From an uncultured Bacteroidales bacterium (GTDB taxonomy: Bacteria > Bacteroidota > Bacteroidia > Bacteroidales > F082): a DNA stretch of 56,110 bases. The stretch lies in contig CAMJQC010000011.1 in the NCBI GenBank assembly GCA_946407975.1, forward strand, positions 1 through 56,110. Reading direction: 5' to 3'. This document shows, one piece after another, positions 1-9,380 of the stretch. The first letter of the stretch is position 1. Each line of letters opens with the position of its first letter. The notes beneath the pieces are model-generated. The model did no database searches, had not been told where the DNA came from, and saw only the letters and a program-made list of their open reading frames with translations. The translations under genes were made by a program, and so were the position numbers.

Positions 1-169
<169 letters not shown>

Positions 170-306
170 CTACGTTAAAATGCTACGCATTAACTTCGTT
201 GAATCTTCAATTTAACTGTAGGTAAATCGCAGATGCACATAAGGTAATCTTACGATTTGTTTAATTGTTGTAGTGTTTCGGGTCTTTTTATCCCATCACT
301 TTCTAT

Positions 307-334
307 TTCCAACTTCAAACTTCCAACTTCAAAC
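307..334. repeat. Two perfect tandem copies of a 14-bp unit in a promoter
   Basis: TTCCAACTTCAAAC occurs at 307-320 and again at 321-334, head to tail with no spacer. The pair ends 12 bp before the -7 element at 347-354, so it occupies the -33 region of the promoter for the DUF4175 gene. It could be a slippage duplication or paired regulator sites; neither is demonstrated. Confidence 0.85.
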
Positions 335-346
335 TAAAAAAATGCC

Positions 347-354
347 TATCTTTG
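347..354 (+). promoter_or_regulatory. -7 promoter element of the DUF4175 gene (TATCTTTG)
   Basis: TATCTTTG is a perfect TAnnTTTG match, 21 bp before the ATG at 376. The expected -33 position falls inside the 14-bp tandem repeat and carries no TTTG. Confidence 0.7.
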
Positions 355-375
355 CAAGTTTTTCTAAATTAGGTT

Positions 376-3300
376 ATGTCTGCGCCAAACGTTTTGCTTG
401 GAAAAATTGAGGACTTCACCCGTAAGTTCTACCTTAACCGCCTGATACAAGGGGTTTTGGTAGGCGCTGTATTGTGGATAGTCTTCTTCTTGCTCGTCAA
501 CGGGCTTGAGTATTTTTCCTGGTTTTCGCCCAAGGGCCGTTTCGTCCTCTTCTTGCTGTTGTTGTTGGGCAGCGCCTTTGTTTTGGTGTATTATTTTATT
601 ATTCCCTTAATCAACCTGATCCGTTTTCGAAAGAAGATGTCAACGGAACAAGCGGCCGTGATGATTGGTAAGTTTTTCCCTGACATTAAAGATAAACTGC
701 TGAACACTTTGCAGCTGAGCGAATCGTTGGAAAACGATGCTGACAACGCTTTGCTGTTGGCGGCTATTGAGCAGCGTACGGCCAAGCTCTCTCCTGTCCG
801 TTTTTCCGATGCGGTTGATTTGCGCGGGAATCTGAAGTATCTGGCCGCGTTCTTTGGCTTACTCCTGTTGCTGATTGTTTTGGTCATCTTTTTTCCAAAG
901 TTTGCCGTGTTGCCTGCGCAGCGCATCGTCAACTACGAGCAGATATATGAGAAGCCCCTACCCTATCAAGTCACGATGAACTGGAGCCAGTTTGAGGCTT
1001 TTCAAGGCGAAGATGTCCCGCTCGAAATCTCCATCAGCGGCGAGCGCATCCCCGATGCCTTCTATGTGAAGAGCAGCCTGGGACAACAGTTGATGACTCG
1101 ACAGGCTCCTAATTCTTTCAGCTATACTTTTAAGAATCTATACGAAGACCTCGATTTTCAAGTCATTGGCGGCGAATATATCAGTCAACCTCTACATATT
1201 GTGGTTCACCCCAACCCCGTTTTGCTTTCTTATGAGTGTGCTTTGCATTATCCCAATTATGTCCACCGTGAGTCGGAAACCCTGACGGGCAAGACAAGAC
1301 TTATTGTTCCGCAAGGCACCCGTATGGATTTCAGATTCTTTACGCGTTATGCCGATACGGTTTTCGTTGTGGTTGACTCTGTCAAGACCCTCTTGCCCCT
1401 AAGTGATGACTGTGCGCATTATCAGTGGGTGGCCTCTCGTTCCGGAAAATTTGACTTGTTTGTGTGTAACGCTTGGAACAGCAAAATGACGCCTCTGAGC
1501 TTTCATTTCGATGTGCTTCCTGACGCTTATCCCGACATTCAGGTCGAGTCGTTTGAAGAACCGCTTTCTTCGGATCATTACTTCTCGGGACTCGTCACGG
1601 ATGACTATGGCTTCAGCAAACTGACGTTCAACTGCCTCATCAAGCAGCCCGTCGAACGGAGTATTGTCAAGCCTGTCGTCCTTGACTTAAGACAGACAAG
1701 GACTTCTTTTTTCTACCATTTCAATATGGATAGCCTCGGCGTATTGCCTGGGCAGGACATGGAGGTATATTTTGAGGTATGGGACAACGACGGCTTTCAT
1801 GGGCCTAAGTCCAAGCGTTCCGAAACATTTACCTTCTATAAAGCATCGGAATCGGCCTTGGATTCGATTGCTGACCAGACTGCCGAAGACATCATGGAAA
1901 GGCTTTCGCAGAAGTCTCAAGAAGCCAATAAACTTCAAGATGACATTGAAAAGATGCTGCAAGAGCTGATCCAGAAAAAAGATCTTGACTGGTCGGATAA
2001 GGAGAAGATAAAAGATCTTATGGAGCGTCAAAATGCGGTTCAGGAAGAGTGGGACAAGCTTCAAAAGGAGCAACATGAGTTGTCGGATTTCATGAAAGAT
2101 CACGATATCGCCAATGAGGATTTGCTAAAGAAGCAGGAACAGATCAATAAGCTCTTCGATGAGGTCATTCCAGATGAGATGAAAAAGATGATGGAGGAAA
2201 TACAGTCTCTTCTGGAACAAATGCCGCGAGACCAGATGCAGCAGATGTTGCGCGATATCAAACAGAACAACCAACAGATGCAGGAGCTTCTCGACAGGAA
2301 CCTTTCTTTATTGGAACAGCTGAAAATGGAGAAAGATTTGAACGATTTGGCTGAAAAACTCAACAAACTTGGTGATGAGCTAAAAAACCAGGAGCAAGAG
2401 AATTCGGATCGTAAATCAGCCGACGAAGCCAGATCTGAGTTTGAAGACATGATGAAGGAGTTTGACCAACTTTTGGAAAAAAACAAGGATGTCTCACAAC
2501 CTTTTAATGTCGACAAGGACGAGGCCTTGCAAGACGAGATTGAGCAAGACTTGGATAAAGCGTCCCAGAGCGAAAAGTCGGGCAATCAGCAGCAATCACA
2601 ACAGAACAAGCAAAAGGCCGGCGAAAACATGCAGAAAATGGCCAATGATATCATGATGGATATGCAGATGATGGGTATGGAGCAGATGGCCGAAGACGCT
2701 CGGCTCGTAAGGATATTACTGGAAAATGTAGTCCATGCTTCTCATCAGCAGGAGGCTTTGATGAAGGAATTGGGTCAAATGCGTCCCGATGATCCCTCTC
2801 TTACCGAAAAGATCATTTCACAAAAGGAGATTTCCGACAATTTTGACATGGTCCGTGATTCTTTACGCAACATGGCTATGCGTCAGCCAACCATTAAAAA
2901 TTATGTTTTCGACGAACTGCATACTATCGAAAACCAAACCGAGCTAGCCATGCAATATATGAATGACCTTCATTTGTCGAATGCGGTCCGCAATCAACAG
3001 ACAGCCATGATGTCGATGAATAACCTGGCCTTGATGCTTGCTGAATCGCTTGATGATATGAAAGACAGCATGAATGCCATGAGTATGCCTATGAACAACA
3101 TGCAGAGCAAACCCGGTCAGTCGTGCTCTAATCCTGGGATGCAACAAATGCAGCAGATGCAGCAGCAACTTGGGGAACAGTTAAAACAACTCCAGCAGCA
3201 GATGCAGCAAGGAAAGCCTGGGTCGAACAGCATGAGCGAACAGTTTGCCCGCATGGCGGCAGAGCAGGAAATGTTGCGTCAAGGTATGCAGCAAATGCTT

Positions 3301-3660
3301 CAGGAGATGAAGGAAAACGGCCAACTTGGCGATGATGGCTTGAACGATATCATTAAGGATATGGAGAAGCTTGAGGAAGACTTGGTCAACAAGACGATAA
3401 CGCATCAGACGCTTCAGCGTAACCAACAGATTCTTTCGCGTATGTTGGAATCACAGAAAGCGCAAGAGAAGCGTGACCGCGATGAGCAGCGCAAGTCTAA
3501 CGAATTCCGAGGTTCTCAGTTTGATCGTACGATTGACGATTACATCTATCAGCAGAGTCTGAAGAAATCTCAAGAGTTCCTGCGTAAGAATCCTATCGAA
3601 TTCTCTCCTTACTATAAGTCGAAAATCAACGCATACTATTTACGCAAAAACGCTCAATGA
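376..3660 (+). CDS. DUF4175-type membrane protein with long coiled coil
   Basis: This 1094-residue protein has three hydrophobic segments near the N-terminus (about residues 23-43, 56-80 and 156-177). A beta-rich, probably periplasmic region of about 300 residues follows. From about residue 500 onward there is a very long helical, Gln/Met/Lys-rich coiled coil (runs such as QQMQQMLQEM). This architecture matches the Bacteroidota DUF4175 family, whose function is not established. The start is the first ATG after a TATCTTTG promoter. The stop TGA lies one base before the ybeY ATG, so the two genes are likely cotranscribed with translational coupling. The low-complexity M/Q stretches are intact in frame, so the gene looks functional. 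An envelope scaffold or mechanosensor role would be speculation. Confidence 0.8.
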   Translation: MSAPNVLLGKIEDFTRKFYLNRLIQGVLVGAVLWIVFFLLVNGLEYFSWFSPKGRFVLFLLLLLGSAFVLVYYFIIPLINLIRFRKKMSTEQAAVMIGKFFPDIKDKLLNTLQLSESLENDADNALLLAAIEQRTAKLSPVRFSDAVDLRGNLKYLAAFFGLLLLLIVLVIFFPKFAVLPAQRIVNYEQIYEKPLPYQVTMNWSQFEAFQGEDVPLEISISGERIPDAFYVKSSLGQQLMTRQAPNSFSYTFKNLYEDLDFQVIGGEYISQPLHIVVHPNPVLLSYECALHYPNYVHRESETLTGKTRLIVPQGTRMDFRFFTRYADTVFVVVDSVKTLLPLSDDCAHYQWVASRSGKFDLFVCNAWNSKMTPLSFHFDVLPDAYPDIQVESFEEPLSSDHYFSGLVTDDYGFSKLTFNCLIKQPVERSIVKPVVLDLRQTRTSFFYHFNMDSLGVLPGQDMEVYFEVWDNDGFHGPKSKRSETFTFYKASESALDSIADQTAEDIMERLSQKSQEANKLQDDIEKMLQELIQKKDLDWSDKEKIKDLMERQNAVQEEWDKLQKEQHELSDFMKDHDIANEDLLKKQEQINKLFDEVIPDEMKKMMEEIQSLLEQMPRDQMQQMLRDIKQNNQQMQELLDRNLSLLEQLKMEKDLNDLAEKLNKLGDELKNQEQENSDRKSADEARSEFEDMMKEFDQLLEKNKDVSQPFNVDKDEALQDEIEQDLDKASQSEKSGNQQQSQQNKQKAGENMQKMANDIMMDMQMMGMEQMAEDARLVRILLENVVHASHQQEALMKELGQMRPDDPSLTEKIISQKEISDNFDMVRDSLRNMAMRQPTIKNYVFDELHTIENQTELAMQYMNDLHLSNAVRNQQTAMMSMNNLALMLAESLDDMKDSMNAMSMPMNNMQSKPGQSCSNPGMQQMQQMQQQLGEQLKQLQQQMQQGKPGSNSMSEQFARMAAEQEMLRQGMQQMLQEMKENGQLGDDGLNDIIKDMEKLEEDLVNKTITHQTLQRNQQILSRMLESQKAQEKRDRDEQRKSNEFRGSQFDRTIDDYIYQQSLKKSQEFLRKNPIEFSPYYKSKINAYYLRKNAQ

Positions 3661-3661
3661 C

Positions 3662-4081
3662 ATGATACGGTTCAATTGTATGGATGTGGCGATGCCTTCG
3701 CTGGATTGGAACCAGGTTAAGGCTTGGATTAACGTTGTGGCGGAAAGCCATGGCAAGCGTGTAGGTGAATTGTATTACTATTTTTGCAGTGATGAAAAGC
3801 TGCTTGAAATCAATCGTGAGCGGTTAGGTCACGACTTTTTTACCGACATCGTCACTTTCCCGTTGGATGATTGTTTGACGGTTCTGTCGAGTGAGTTCTG
3901 CATCAGCCTGGACCGCGTCGCCGATAACGCCCAAGTCTTTGGACATAGTTACGTGCATGAATTGCATCGGGTCATCATCCACGGGGTGCTTCACCTTATA
4001 GGTTTTGACGACCATACGGAGGAGGACGAAAAAATGATGAGAAAAAAAGAGGAAGAATCTCTTTCAATGATATTTAAATAA
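3662..4081 (+). CDS. ybeY: Endoribonuclease YbeY (rRNA maturation factor)
   Basis: The protein has 139 residues, the normal YbeY length. The C-terminal zinc motif is clear: HGVLHLIGFDDH, three histidines in the H-x3-H-x5-H pattern typical of the family, followed by an acidic/basic tail (EEDEKMMRKKEEE). YbeY acts in the cytoplasm on the 3' end of 16S rRNA and in ribosome quality control. The start follows the preceding stop by one base, which indicates coupling to the upstream DUF4175 gene. The neighbour is mnmG, giving the ybeY-mnmG order common in Bacteroidota. No odd features. Confidence 0.92.
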   Translation: MIRFNCMDVAMPSLDWNQVKAWINVVAESHGKRVGELYYYFCSDEKLLEINRERLGHDFFTDIVTFPLDDCLTVLSSEFCISLDRVADNAQVFGHSYVHELHRVIIHGVLHLIGFDDHTEEDEKMMRKKEEESLSMIFK

Positions 4082-4106
4082 TTGATTGTCAATTAAATAT
4101 ATTTTA

Positions 4107-4122
4107 TGTTTCATGTGAAACA
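4107..4122. promoter_or_regulatory. parS-like palindrome upstream of mnmG
   Basis: TGTTTCATGTGAAACA differs from the canonical ParB-binding site TGTTTCACGTGAAACA (remembered consensus) at one central base. It lies in the 53-bp gap between ybeY and mnmG. Its reverse complement, TGTTTCACATGAAACA, matches the site at 6015-6030 in 15 of 16 bases. The base-by-base match is direct observation; ParB binding is inferred. Confidence 0.6.
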
Positions 4123-4134
4123 GCTGTAAAAAAG

Positions 4135-6009
4135 ATGATTTTTGAGCCTTATGATATAATCGTTGTCGGAGCCGGTCATTCCGGATGTGAAGCTGCTGCC
4201 GCTGCTGCCAATCTGGGCAGTCGTGTGTTGCTGGTCACTATGGATTTGCGCCTCTTTGCCTCCATGTCGTGCAACCCCGCCATGGGTGGTGTGGCCAAGG
4301 GTCAGATCGTGCGTGAGATTGATGCTCTGGGCGGTTACTCAGGCATCGTTTCCGACCGGACCATGATACAGTTTCGCATGCTCAACAAGTCGAAAGGTCC
4401 AGCCATGTGGAGTCCGCGTTGTCAGAGCGACAAGATGATGTTTTCTGCAGAATGGCGTCGCATGCTTGAAAAGACCTCTAACCTGGACTTTTGGCAAGAT
4501 ACCGTCACGGGTTTGATAATCGAAGGCGATCAAGTCCGTGGCGTGCGTACGCTTATGGGCGGTGACATTCATTCAAAAGCGGTTGTTTTGAGTAACGGCA
4601 CTTTCCTCAACGGCATCATTCATATTGGAGAGAAACACTTCTCTGGCGGCCGTATGGGCGAAAACGCATCCTATGGCATTACTGAGCAACTGAAAGAAGC
4701 CGGTTTTGAGTCTAAACGGCTGAAAACGGGCACTCCGGTGCGTATTGACGGCCGTACGATCGATTTCAGCAAGCTTATCGAGCAAAAGGGCGATGACGAT
4801 GTTGTCGGCTTTTCTTATATCGAGCCATTCCGCATTCAGAAGCAACGTAGCTGTTGGATTGCCCATACGTCTTTGAAGGTGCATGAGACGCTCCGTAAAG
4901 GATTCAAATACTCCCCTATGTTTAATGGGCGTATTCAGGGTGTCGGTCCTCGTTATTGTCCCAGTATTGAAGACAAGATTGAGCGTTTTTCCGGGAAAGA
5001 CAGTCATCAGCTTTTCGTTGAACCTGAAGGGTGGAATGTCGAGGAGTACTATTTAAACGGATTCAGCTCTTCCCTACCCGACGACATCCAGTATGAGGCC
5101 TTGCGGCAGATTGAAGGTTTCGAGAATGCGAAGATTTACCGTCCAGGATATGCCATAGAATATGATTATTTTCCGCCTGAACAATTGCACCACTCTCTGG
5201 AGACCCGACTTGTCCATGGTTTGTTCTTCGCCGGACAAATAAATGGCACCACTGGTTATGAAGAAGCGGCAGGTCAAGGTCTGATGGCAGGTATCAATGC
5301 GCATCGGGTGATCCATGATCTTGAGCCTTTGGTGCTGTCCCGTTCGCAAGCCTACATCGGCGTCTTGATCGATGACTTGATTACCAAAGGCGTTGATGAA
5401 CCCTACCGTATGTTTACCAGTCGTGCCGAGTATCGTATCTTGCTGCGCCAGGATAACGCCGACAGTCGACTGACCGCCATGTCCTACGAAATGGGTTTGG
5501 CCAAGGAAGACCGTTATCAGGCTTTGTTGCGGAAACAAGATAAAGTATCTGAAATCATCAACTGTCTGAGTGAGGCTTATGTGCATCCTGAAGAGGTTAA
5601 TACGCTGTTAGAACGTAACCAGTCTTCCGTTATCGACCAGAAAGTCAGGGTTTCGAACCTTCTTTTAAGGCCTCAAATAGCATTAAATCAGTTGATTGAA
5701 ACGCTTCCTTTTTTGTCCGAAAAATTCAACCTTTCTGACAGATTCACGAAAGAATGCCTTGAAGAAGCCGAAATTCAGATCAAATACGAAAGTTATATCA
5801 ATAAAGAATACGAGTTAGCTGAAAAGCTAAGTCGTTTGGAAAATGTCAAGCTTCCCTCTGACTTTGATTATCATCAGCTCACCTCCTTATCCTATGAATC
5901 GCGCGAGAAACTGATCCGCTATAAGCCTGAAACGCTTGGCCAAGCCTCCCGTATTTCTGGAATTTCTCCTGCTGACATTTCCGTATTAGCCATATTCTTA
6001 GGCAGATAG
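4135..6009 (+). CDS. mnmG: tRNA uridine-5-carboxymethylaminomethyl modification enzyme MnmG (GidA)
   Basis: At 624 residues the protein is full length for MnmG. The N-terminal FAD dinucleotide motif is VVGAGHSGCEAA (GxGxxG at residues 12-17). The conserved MSCNPAMGGVAKGQIVREID segment and the late ATGYEEAAGQG-type segment (here TTGYEEAAGQGLMAGINAH) are present. The C-terminal helical domain ends with ISGISPADISVLAIFLG, the region that contacts MnmE. With MnmE it adds the carboxymethylaminomethyl group to wobble U34 of several tRNAs, using FAD, NADH and methylenetetrahydrofolate. The first ATG is used. It is flanked on both sides by parS-like palindromes, and in many bacteria this gene sits near the replication origin. 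Confidence 0.97.
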   Translation: MIFEPYDIIVVGAGHSGCEAAAAAANLGSRVLLVTMDLRLFASMSCNPAMGGVAKGQIVREIDALGGYSGIVSDRTMIQFRMLNKSKGPAMWSPRCQSDKMMFSAEWRRMLEKTSNLDFWQDTVTGLIIEGDQVRGVRTLMGGDIHSKAVVLSNGTFLNGIIHIGEKHFSGGRMGENASYGITEQLKEAGFESKRLKTGTPVRIDGRTIDFSKLIEQKGDDDVVGFSYIEPFRIQKQRSCWIAHTSLKVHETLRKGFKYSPMFNGRIQGVGPRYCPSIEDKIERFSGKDSHQLFVEPEGWNVEEYYLNGFSSSLPDDIQYEALRQIEGFENAKIYRPGYAIEYDYFPPEQLHHSLETRLVHGLFFAGQINGTTGYEEAAGQGLMAGINAHRVIHDLEPLVLSRSQAYIGVLIDDLITKGVDEPYRMFTSRAEYRILLRQDNADSRLTAMSYEMGLAKEDRYQALLRKQDKVSEIINCLSEAYVHPEEVNTLLERNQSSVIDQKVRVSNLLLRPQIALNQLIETLPFLSEKFNLSDRFTKECLEEAEIQIKYESYINKEYELAEKLSRLENVKLPSDFDYHQLTSLSYESREKLIRYKPETLGQASRISGISPADISVLAIFLGR

Positions 6010-6014
6010 CAAAA

Positions 6015-6030
6015 AGTTTCACATGAAACA
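6015..6030. promoter_or_regulatory. parS-like palindrome downstream of mnmG
   Basis: AGTTTCACATGAAACA lies between the mnmG stop and the methyltransferase start. It shares the 14-bp palindromic core GTTTCACATGAAAC with the sites at 4107-4122 (reverse complement) and 24004-24017. It differs from canonical parS at one outer base and one central base. Confidence 0.55.
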
Positions 6031-6042
6031 ATTCGATATATC

Positions 6043-6921
6043 ATGAATCATACTTGCCCTTGGTGCACATCAAAAAACACACATCTTCACTTGATGTTAA
6101 AGGATTATTTCCTGACGCAAGAACCTTTCGAAATTGTCCAGTGTGATGATTGTGGCTTGTTGTTCACGATTCCCCGTCCTGCCCCTGATGCTATGGTTAG
6201 ATACTATAAATCTGAGGTGTATTTCAGCCATCGGGAAAATAATAGAGGATTTATTCCGCGTGTTTATGAATCGGTGAAATCCATTAATATGAGGCATAAA
6301 GTGGCCTTGGCAACTTCGGGTTTGTCTAGGGGTAAACTTCTTGATATTGGCTGTGGAGTAGGGGATTTTATTCATTCGGTCGAATGCGCAGGCTGGCAAT
6401 GTGTTGGTATCGAGCCTTCTGCCGATGCTATCACTATCGCTCAGCAACGTGTTCACGCTGAGATTTTATCTCTTGTTGATTTGTCTTCCCTGGATGACGG
6501 TATGTTCGATGTCATTACCATGTGGCATGTGTTGGAACATGTCGACGATTTGCATTCCGAAATTGTACAGTTGCACCGTTTGCTCAAACCCGGCGGTAGA
6601 TTGGTTGTCGCTGTACCGAATTATTGCTCCTATGATGCTGATTATTACCAAGATAGATGGGCAGCCTACGATGTGCCTCGGCATCTGAATCATTTTTCAA
6701 AACGCGTATTGTTTTCTATTCTTCAATCGTCTGGTTTTGTCTTTGATAGTTTTGACAAATTGCAGTGGGATGCGTTTTACATTTCGTATATGAGTGAAAA
6801 ATCCGTTGGGCATTCACTTCCTCTTGTTCGAGGTTTCTTTACGGGCCTGCGATCTAATTTGAAGGCTCGAAAAACTGGGGAATGGTCCAGTTTGGTGTAT
6901 GTTTTTCATCGAGAAAAATGA
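6043..6921 (+). CDS. Class I SAM-dependent methyltransferase with N-terminal zinc-ribbon
   Basis: The 292-residue protein starts with two Cys pairs (C5-x2-C8 and C34-x2-C37), as in methyltransferases with an N-terminal zinc-binding domain. The Rossmann SAM motif I follows: LLDIGCGVGDFI at about residues 98-109. The motif IV region ITMWHVLEHVDD and the post-motif LKPGGRLVVAVPN are also clear. This is the Methyltransf_23-like architecture seen in sugar or lipid C/O-methyltransferases; the substrate cannot be told. It lies 33 bp after mnmG and the second parS-like site. No promoter of its own was seen, so readthrough from mnmG is possible. Confidence 0.82.
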   Translation: MNHTCPWCTSKNTHLHLMLKDYFLTQEPFEIVQCDDCGLLFTIPRPAPDAMVRYYKSEVYFSHRENNRGFIPRVYESVKSINMRHKVALATSGLSRGKLLDIGCGVGDFIHSVECAGWQCVGIEPSADAITIAQQRVHAEILSLVDLSSLDDGMFDVITMWHVLEHVDDLHSEIVQLHRLLKPGGRLVVAVPNYCSYDADYYQDRWAAYDVPRHLNHFSKRVLFSILQSSGFVFDSFDKLQWDAFYISYMSEKSVGHSLPLVRGFFTGLRSNLKARKTGEWSSLVYVFHREK

Positions 6922-7124
6922 ATTTTTAAAATTTGCCGTTTTTTAGGCTTATCGGTTTATTTTCGTGTTTTTTGATAATGCGACTCGTTTTCTTTTGAAA
7001 AACGCCTTAAAACGATTGTTTTTGTAAACAATTAGATAACAGAGACTTGCGTTTAAATAATCTTGTTTTTACTTATTTCCTTTGTTTAGTTCGTGTTAAG
7101 TTTGTTATTTTGCAGCAAATTTTA
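6922..7124. other. Intergenic region before map
   Basis: About 200 AT-rich bases. A weak hairpin is possible at 7014-7031 (ATTGTTT / AAACAAT arms, 4-base loop). A degenerate -7 element, TTATTTTG, ends at 7112. No RNA gene or further reading frame was recognised. Confidence 0.5.
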
Positions 7125-7985
7125 ATGCATATGTTTACAAGACGCAGAAGATGGCGTGTTCCGATGGGTGAGGAGCCTACCGCTTTGGATCGTAGGGTTA
7201 TGGCGCTGGAAAGCCGCGGTGCTTTGGTGCCACGTCGTAATCTGATTCGTACGCCTGAAGAAATCGAAGGCATCCGGAAGAGCGGTGTGATCAATACCGC
7301 CATTTTGGATTTGGTCGGAGAAAAGATTCATGCTGGGATGAGTACGCTTGAAATTGACGAAATTGTTCATAGCTATACCATTGAACATGGCGCTATTCCA
7401 GCCACTTTAGGTTATGAAGGCTATCCAAAGAGCGTTTGTACCTCTATCAATGAGGTCGTTTGTCATGGTATCCCTTCTGCTACCGAGATTCTGAAAGAAG
7501 GCGACATCATCAATGTGGACTGCACTACCATTTTGAATGGCTTTTATGCCGATGCTTCTCGTATGTACGTCATTGGGGGAACGACTCCTCAAAAGGCCAA
7601 ACTGGTCCAGGTAGCTAAGGAATGTCTTGAGATTGGTGCCGAAGCCGCCAAACCTTTCGGTTTTGTCGGCGATATCGGCAACGCCATTGAAAAGCACGCC
7701 CATAAGAACGGATTCAGCGTGGTACGCGACTTGTGTGGACATGGCGTAGGCGTGAAGTTTCACGATGAGCCGGAAGTGCTGCACTATGGCAAGAAAGGGA
7801 CGGGCATGTTGCTGGTGCCCGGTATGGTGTTTACCATTGAACCGATGATTAATATGGGCACCTGGAAGGTGTTTATCGATTCTGCTGACGGTTGGACTGT
7901 CATCACGGAAGACGAGAAACCCTCAGCGCAATGGGAACACTCGTTCCTGATGACGGAAACGGGTCTTGAGATTTTGACTCATTAA
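7125..7985 (+). CDS. map: Type I methionine aminopeptidase with N-terminal extension
   Basis: The catalytic domain carries the MetAP-I landmarks: GIPSATEILKEGDIINVD (first metal Asp), GFYADASRMY (second), HGVGVKFHDEP (His), VFTIEPM (Glu) and QWEHSFLMTETG (last Glu). The enzyme removes the initiator methionine from nascent proteins. About 45 residues precede the catalytic domain (MFTRRRRWRVPMG and onward). A similar basic N-terminal extension is remembered from other Bacteroidota map genes; its role may be ribosome contact. The open frame extends up to 7047, but the TTATTTTG promoter-like element ending at 7112 makes 7125 (or the in-frame ATG at 7131) the likely start, giving 284-286 residues. 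Confidence 0.9.
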   Translation: MHMFTRRRRWRVPMGEEPTALDRRVMALESRGALVPRRNLIRTPEEIEGIRKSGVINTAILDLVGEKIHAGMSTLEIDEIVHSYTIEHGAIPATLGYEGYPKSVCTSINEVVCHGIPSATEILKEGDIINVDCTTILNGFYADASRMYVIGGTTPQKAKLVQVAKECLEIGAEAAKPFGFVGDIGNAIEKHAHKNGFSVVRDLCGHGVGVKFHDEPEVLHYGKKGTGMLLVPGMVFTIEPMINMGTWKVFIDSADGWTVITEDEKPSAQWEHSFLMTETGLEILTH

Positions 7986-9281
7986 TTACATCACCACTAT
8001 TTTCACGGTCTCACCACGGTTAGTCGCATCGGAGAGCCGCATCAAATAGAAACCTGGCGTCATACCGTTCAGAGGGATGTTCATGCTTTGGCTTCCAGCG
8101 TCAAAGCCTTCTTCTAAGTGCTTCATCAGCTGTCCTTGGATGTTGTAGAGATCTACGCTCACCTTTCCTTCCTCAGGGTTAAAGAACCGTAGTTGGCACA
8201 GGTTTTTGGCTGGATTGGGCGCCACTTGGGCTTGGAATGGCGATTCGTAGTCGTTTACATTCAAGTGAGCATTGACGCTTAGTTTCATGGTTACCGGCAA
8301 GTGATCGGAGCATTCGAATAAGGCGTTTGCCACATCTCTAGGCACAGCATAGTTATAGTTTTGGTTGATGGACATGTTGAAATGCAGAGCGTCGTTTCCT
8401 ACGGCTTTATAGGAGTTGGTGACATAGCGGATATTTCGGTAACCGAATTTGATTTCGTCTGCCATCAGGATAAAATCGAAACGGTCGTCTAATCCGCCGG
8501 AAGAGAAACATTCATCGCTATATCTATGCGTGGCTTGCGTGTGGTAGGGGGCATAGGCGCCATTTTCACTCCATTCGCCGACGCCAGCTGTACCGAGCGG
8601 ATCGACAAAACAGATATCAGGATGAGAATAAGTCCTGGTAAGCAGCTGATAACCGGTTTCGGAAGCTCCATACATATTGAAGTCACCCATAATCAGCACA
8701 TTGTCTTCTGGGTAATGGTCCCAAATAAAATCCATGATGGTTTGCAGGCATGCTCTTCTTGAACTTTCATAGCCCTTACCGGCCTTAAGATGGGTGACGA
8801 TGCAGACCAGTTTGATGGTATCACCAGCTGTAAGACAGGGCGTCTTGCAATAGAGTTCGTATATGTCGCTGTCTCTTGGAGAGGTACGTAATGCGACATG
8901 CCGTTTCAAGCCAAATTTATTGGAGTTGTAAAAGATGTGGTTCACAATTTCAGAGCTGGCGTAATTGATTAAATTGTCCGTTTGCCAGTAATTCACTCCG
9001 TTGATATTGAGATTGTGCTGCAGAAAGCTGTTAGTGAGGGCCTGAGTGGCACCAAATTCATTGACGGTCAAGATGTCGGGCTGAACATATGCCAAAACAG
9101 TACGGATGTGTTCATCTTTGGTCTGGGTGTTGTTGTTGGTCTCGTAGCAATCGGCAAACCCGCTGTTATAATTGCCATAATACAACAGATTGTATTGCAT
9201 CATAGTGATAGTGTCCTGGGCAAAAAGCCCCAAAGCGCGATAGCAAAAGAAGAGTAGAAGTAGGACGTTTTTTCTTTTCAT
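7986..9281 (-). CDS. Secreted endonuclease/exonuclease/phosphatase-fold protein with T9SS type A sorting domain
   Basis: The start chosen is MKRKNVLLLLFF at 9279-9281, giving 431 residues with a signal peptide ending near LFAQ. A perfect TACCTTTG -7 element at 9299-9306 rules out the longer frame to 9323; an ATG two codons upstream (9287) is also possible. EEP-fold landmarks are MMQYNLLYYGNY, TVNEFGA, VLIMGDFNMYG (metal and catalytic residues) and the closing CSDHLPVTMKL. The last 80 residues (NPAKNLCQLRFFNPEEGKV through FYLMRLSDAT to the end) form a type IX secretion C-terminal sorting domain. The protein is therefore exported and probably cell-surface attached. Candidate substrates are extracellular nucleic acids or phosphodiesters; DNase activity is not proven. 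Confidence 0.85.
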   Translation of the reverse strand: MKRKNVLLLLFFCYRALGLFAQDTITMMQYNLLYYGNYNSGFADCYETNNNTQTKDEHIRTVLAYVQPDILTVNEFGATQALTNSFLQHNLNINGVNYWQTDNLINYASSEIVNHIFYNSNKFGLKRHVALRTSPRDSDIYELYCKTPCLTAGDTIKLVCIVTHLKAGKGYESSRRACLQTIMDFIWDHYPEDNVLIMGDFNMYGASETGYQLLTRTYSHPDICFVDPLGTAGVGEWSENGAYAPYHTQATHRYSDECFSSGGLDDRFDFILMADEIKFGYRNIRYVTNSYKAVGNDALHFNMSINQNYNYAVPRDVANALFECSDHLPVTMKLSVNAHLNVNDYESPFQAQVAPNPAKNLCQLRFFNPEEGKVSVDLYNIQGQLMKHLEEGFDAGSQSMNIPLNGMTPGFYLMRLSDATNRGETVKIVVM

Positions 9282-9298
9282 GACCATTATTCTTGCCA

Positions 9299-9306
9299 CA
9301 AAGGTA
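9299..9306 (-). promoter_or_regulatory. -7 element of the T9SS nuclease-fold gene (TACCTTTG)
   Basis: Minus-strand TACCTTTG is a perfect TAnnTTTG match, placing the transcription start near 9293 and fixing the gene start at 9287 or 9281. Confidence 0.7.
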
Positions 9307-9333
9307 CAAAAAACTGGGTTCAAAAATGGAATT

Positions 9334-9365
9334 TTTGGTGCGGTATTTGGAAATCCTTATTTTTG
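9334..9365 (+). promoter_or_regulatory. Complete Bacteroidota promoter, TTTG-N20-TATTTTTG
   Basis: TTTG at 9334-9337, a 20-bp spacer, then TATTTTTG at 9358-9365. This is the best two-element match in the window. It drives the lipoprotein gene whose ATG is at 9381 and excludes the in-frame upstream start at 9363. Confidence 0.8.
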
Positions 9366-9380
9366 CATACTATTGCTTTT

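Noticed and set aside
7047-7124. Longer N-terminus for map
   Set aside because: The extra residues are hydrophobic with no family match, and a promoter-like TTATTTTG lies inside them.
9282-9323. Longer start for the T9SS nuclease-fold protein
   Set aside because: A perfect -7 element lies inside the extension, so transcription begins downstream of it.
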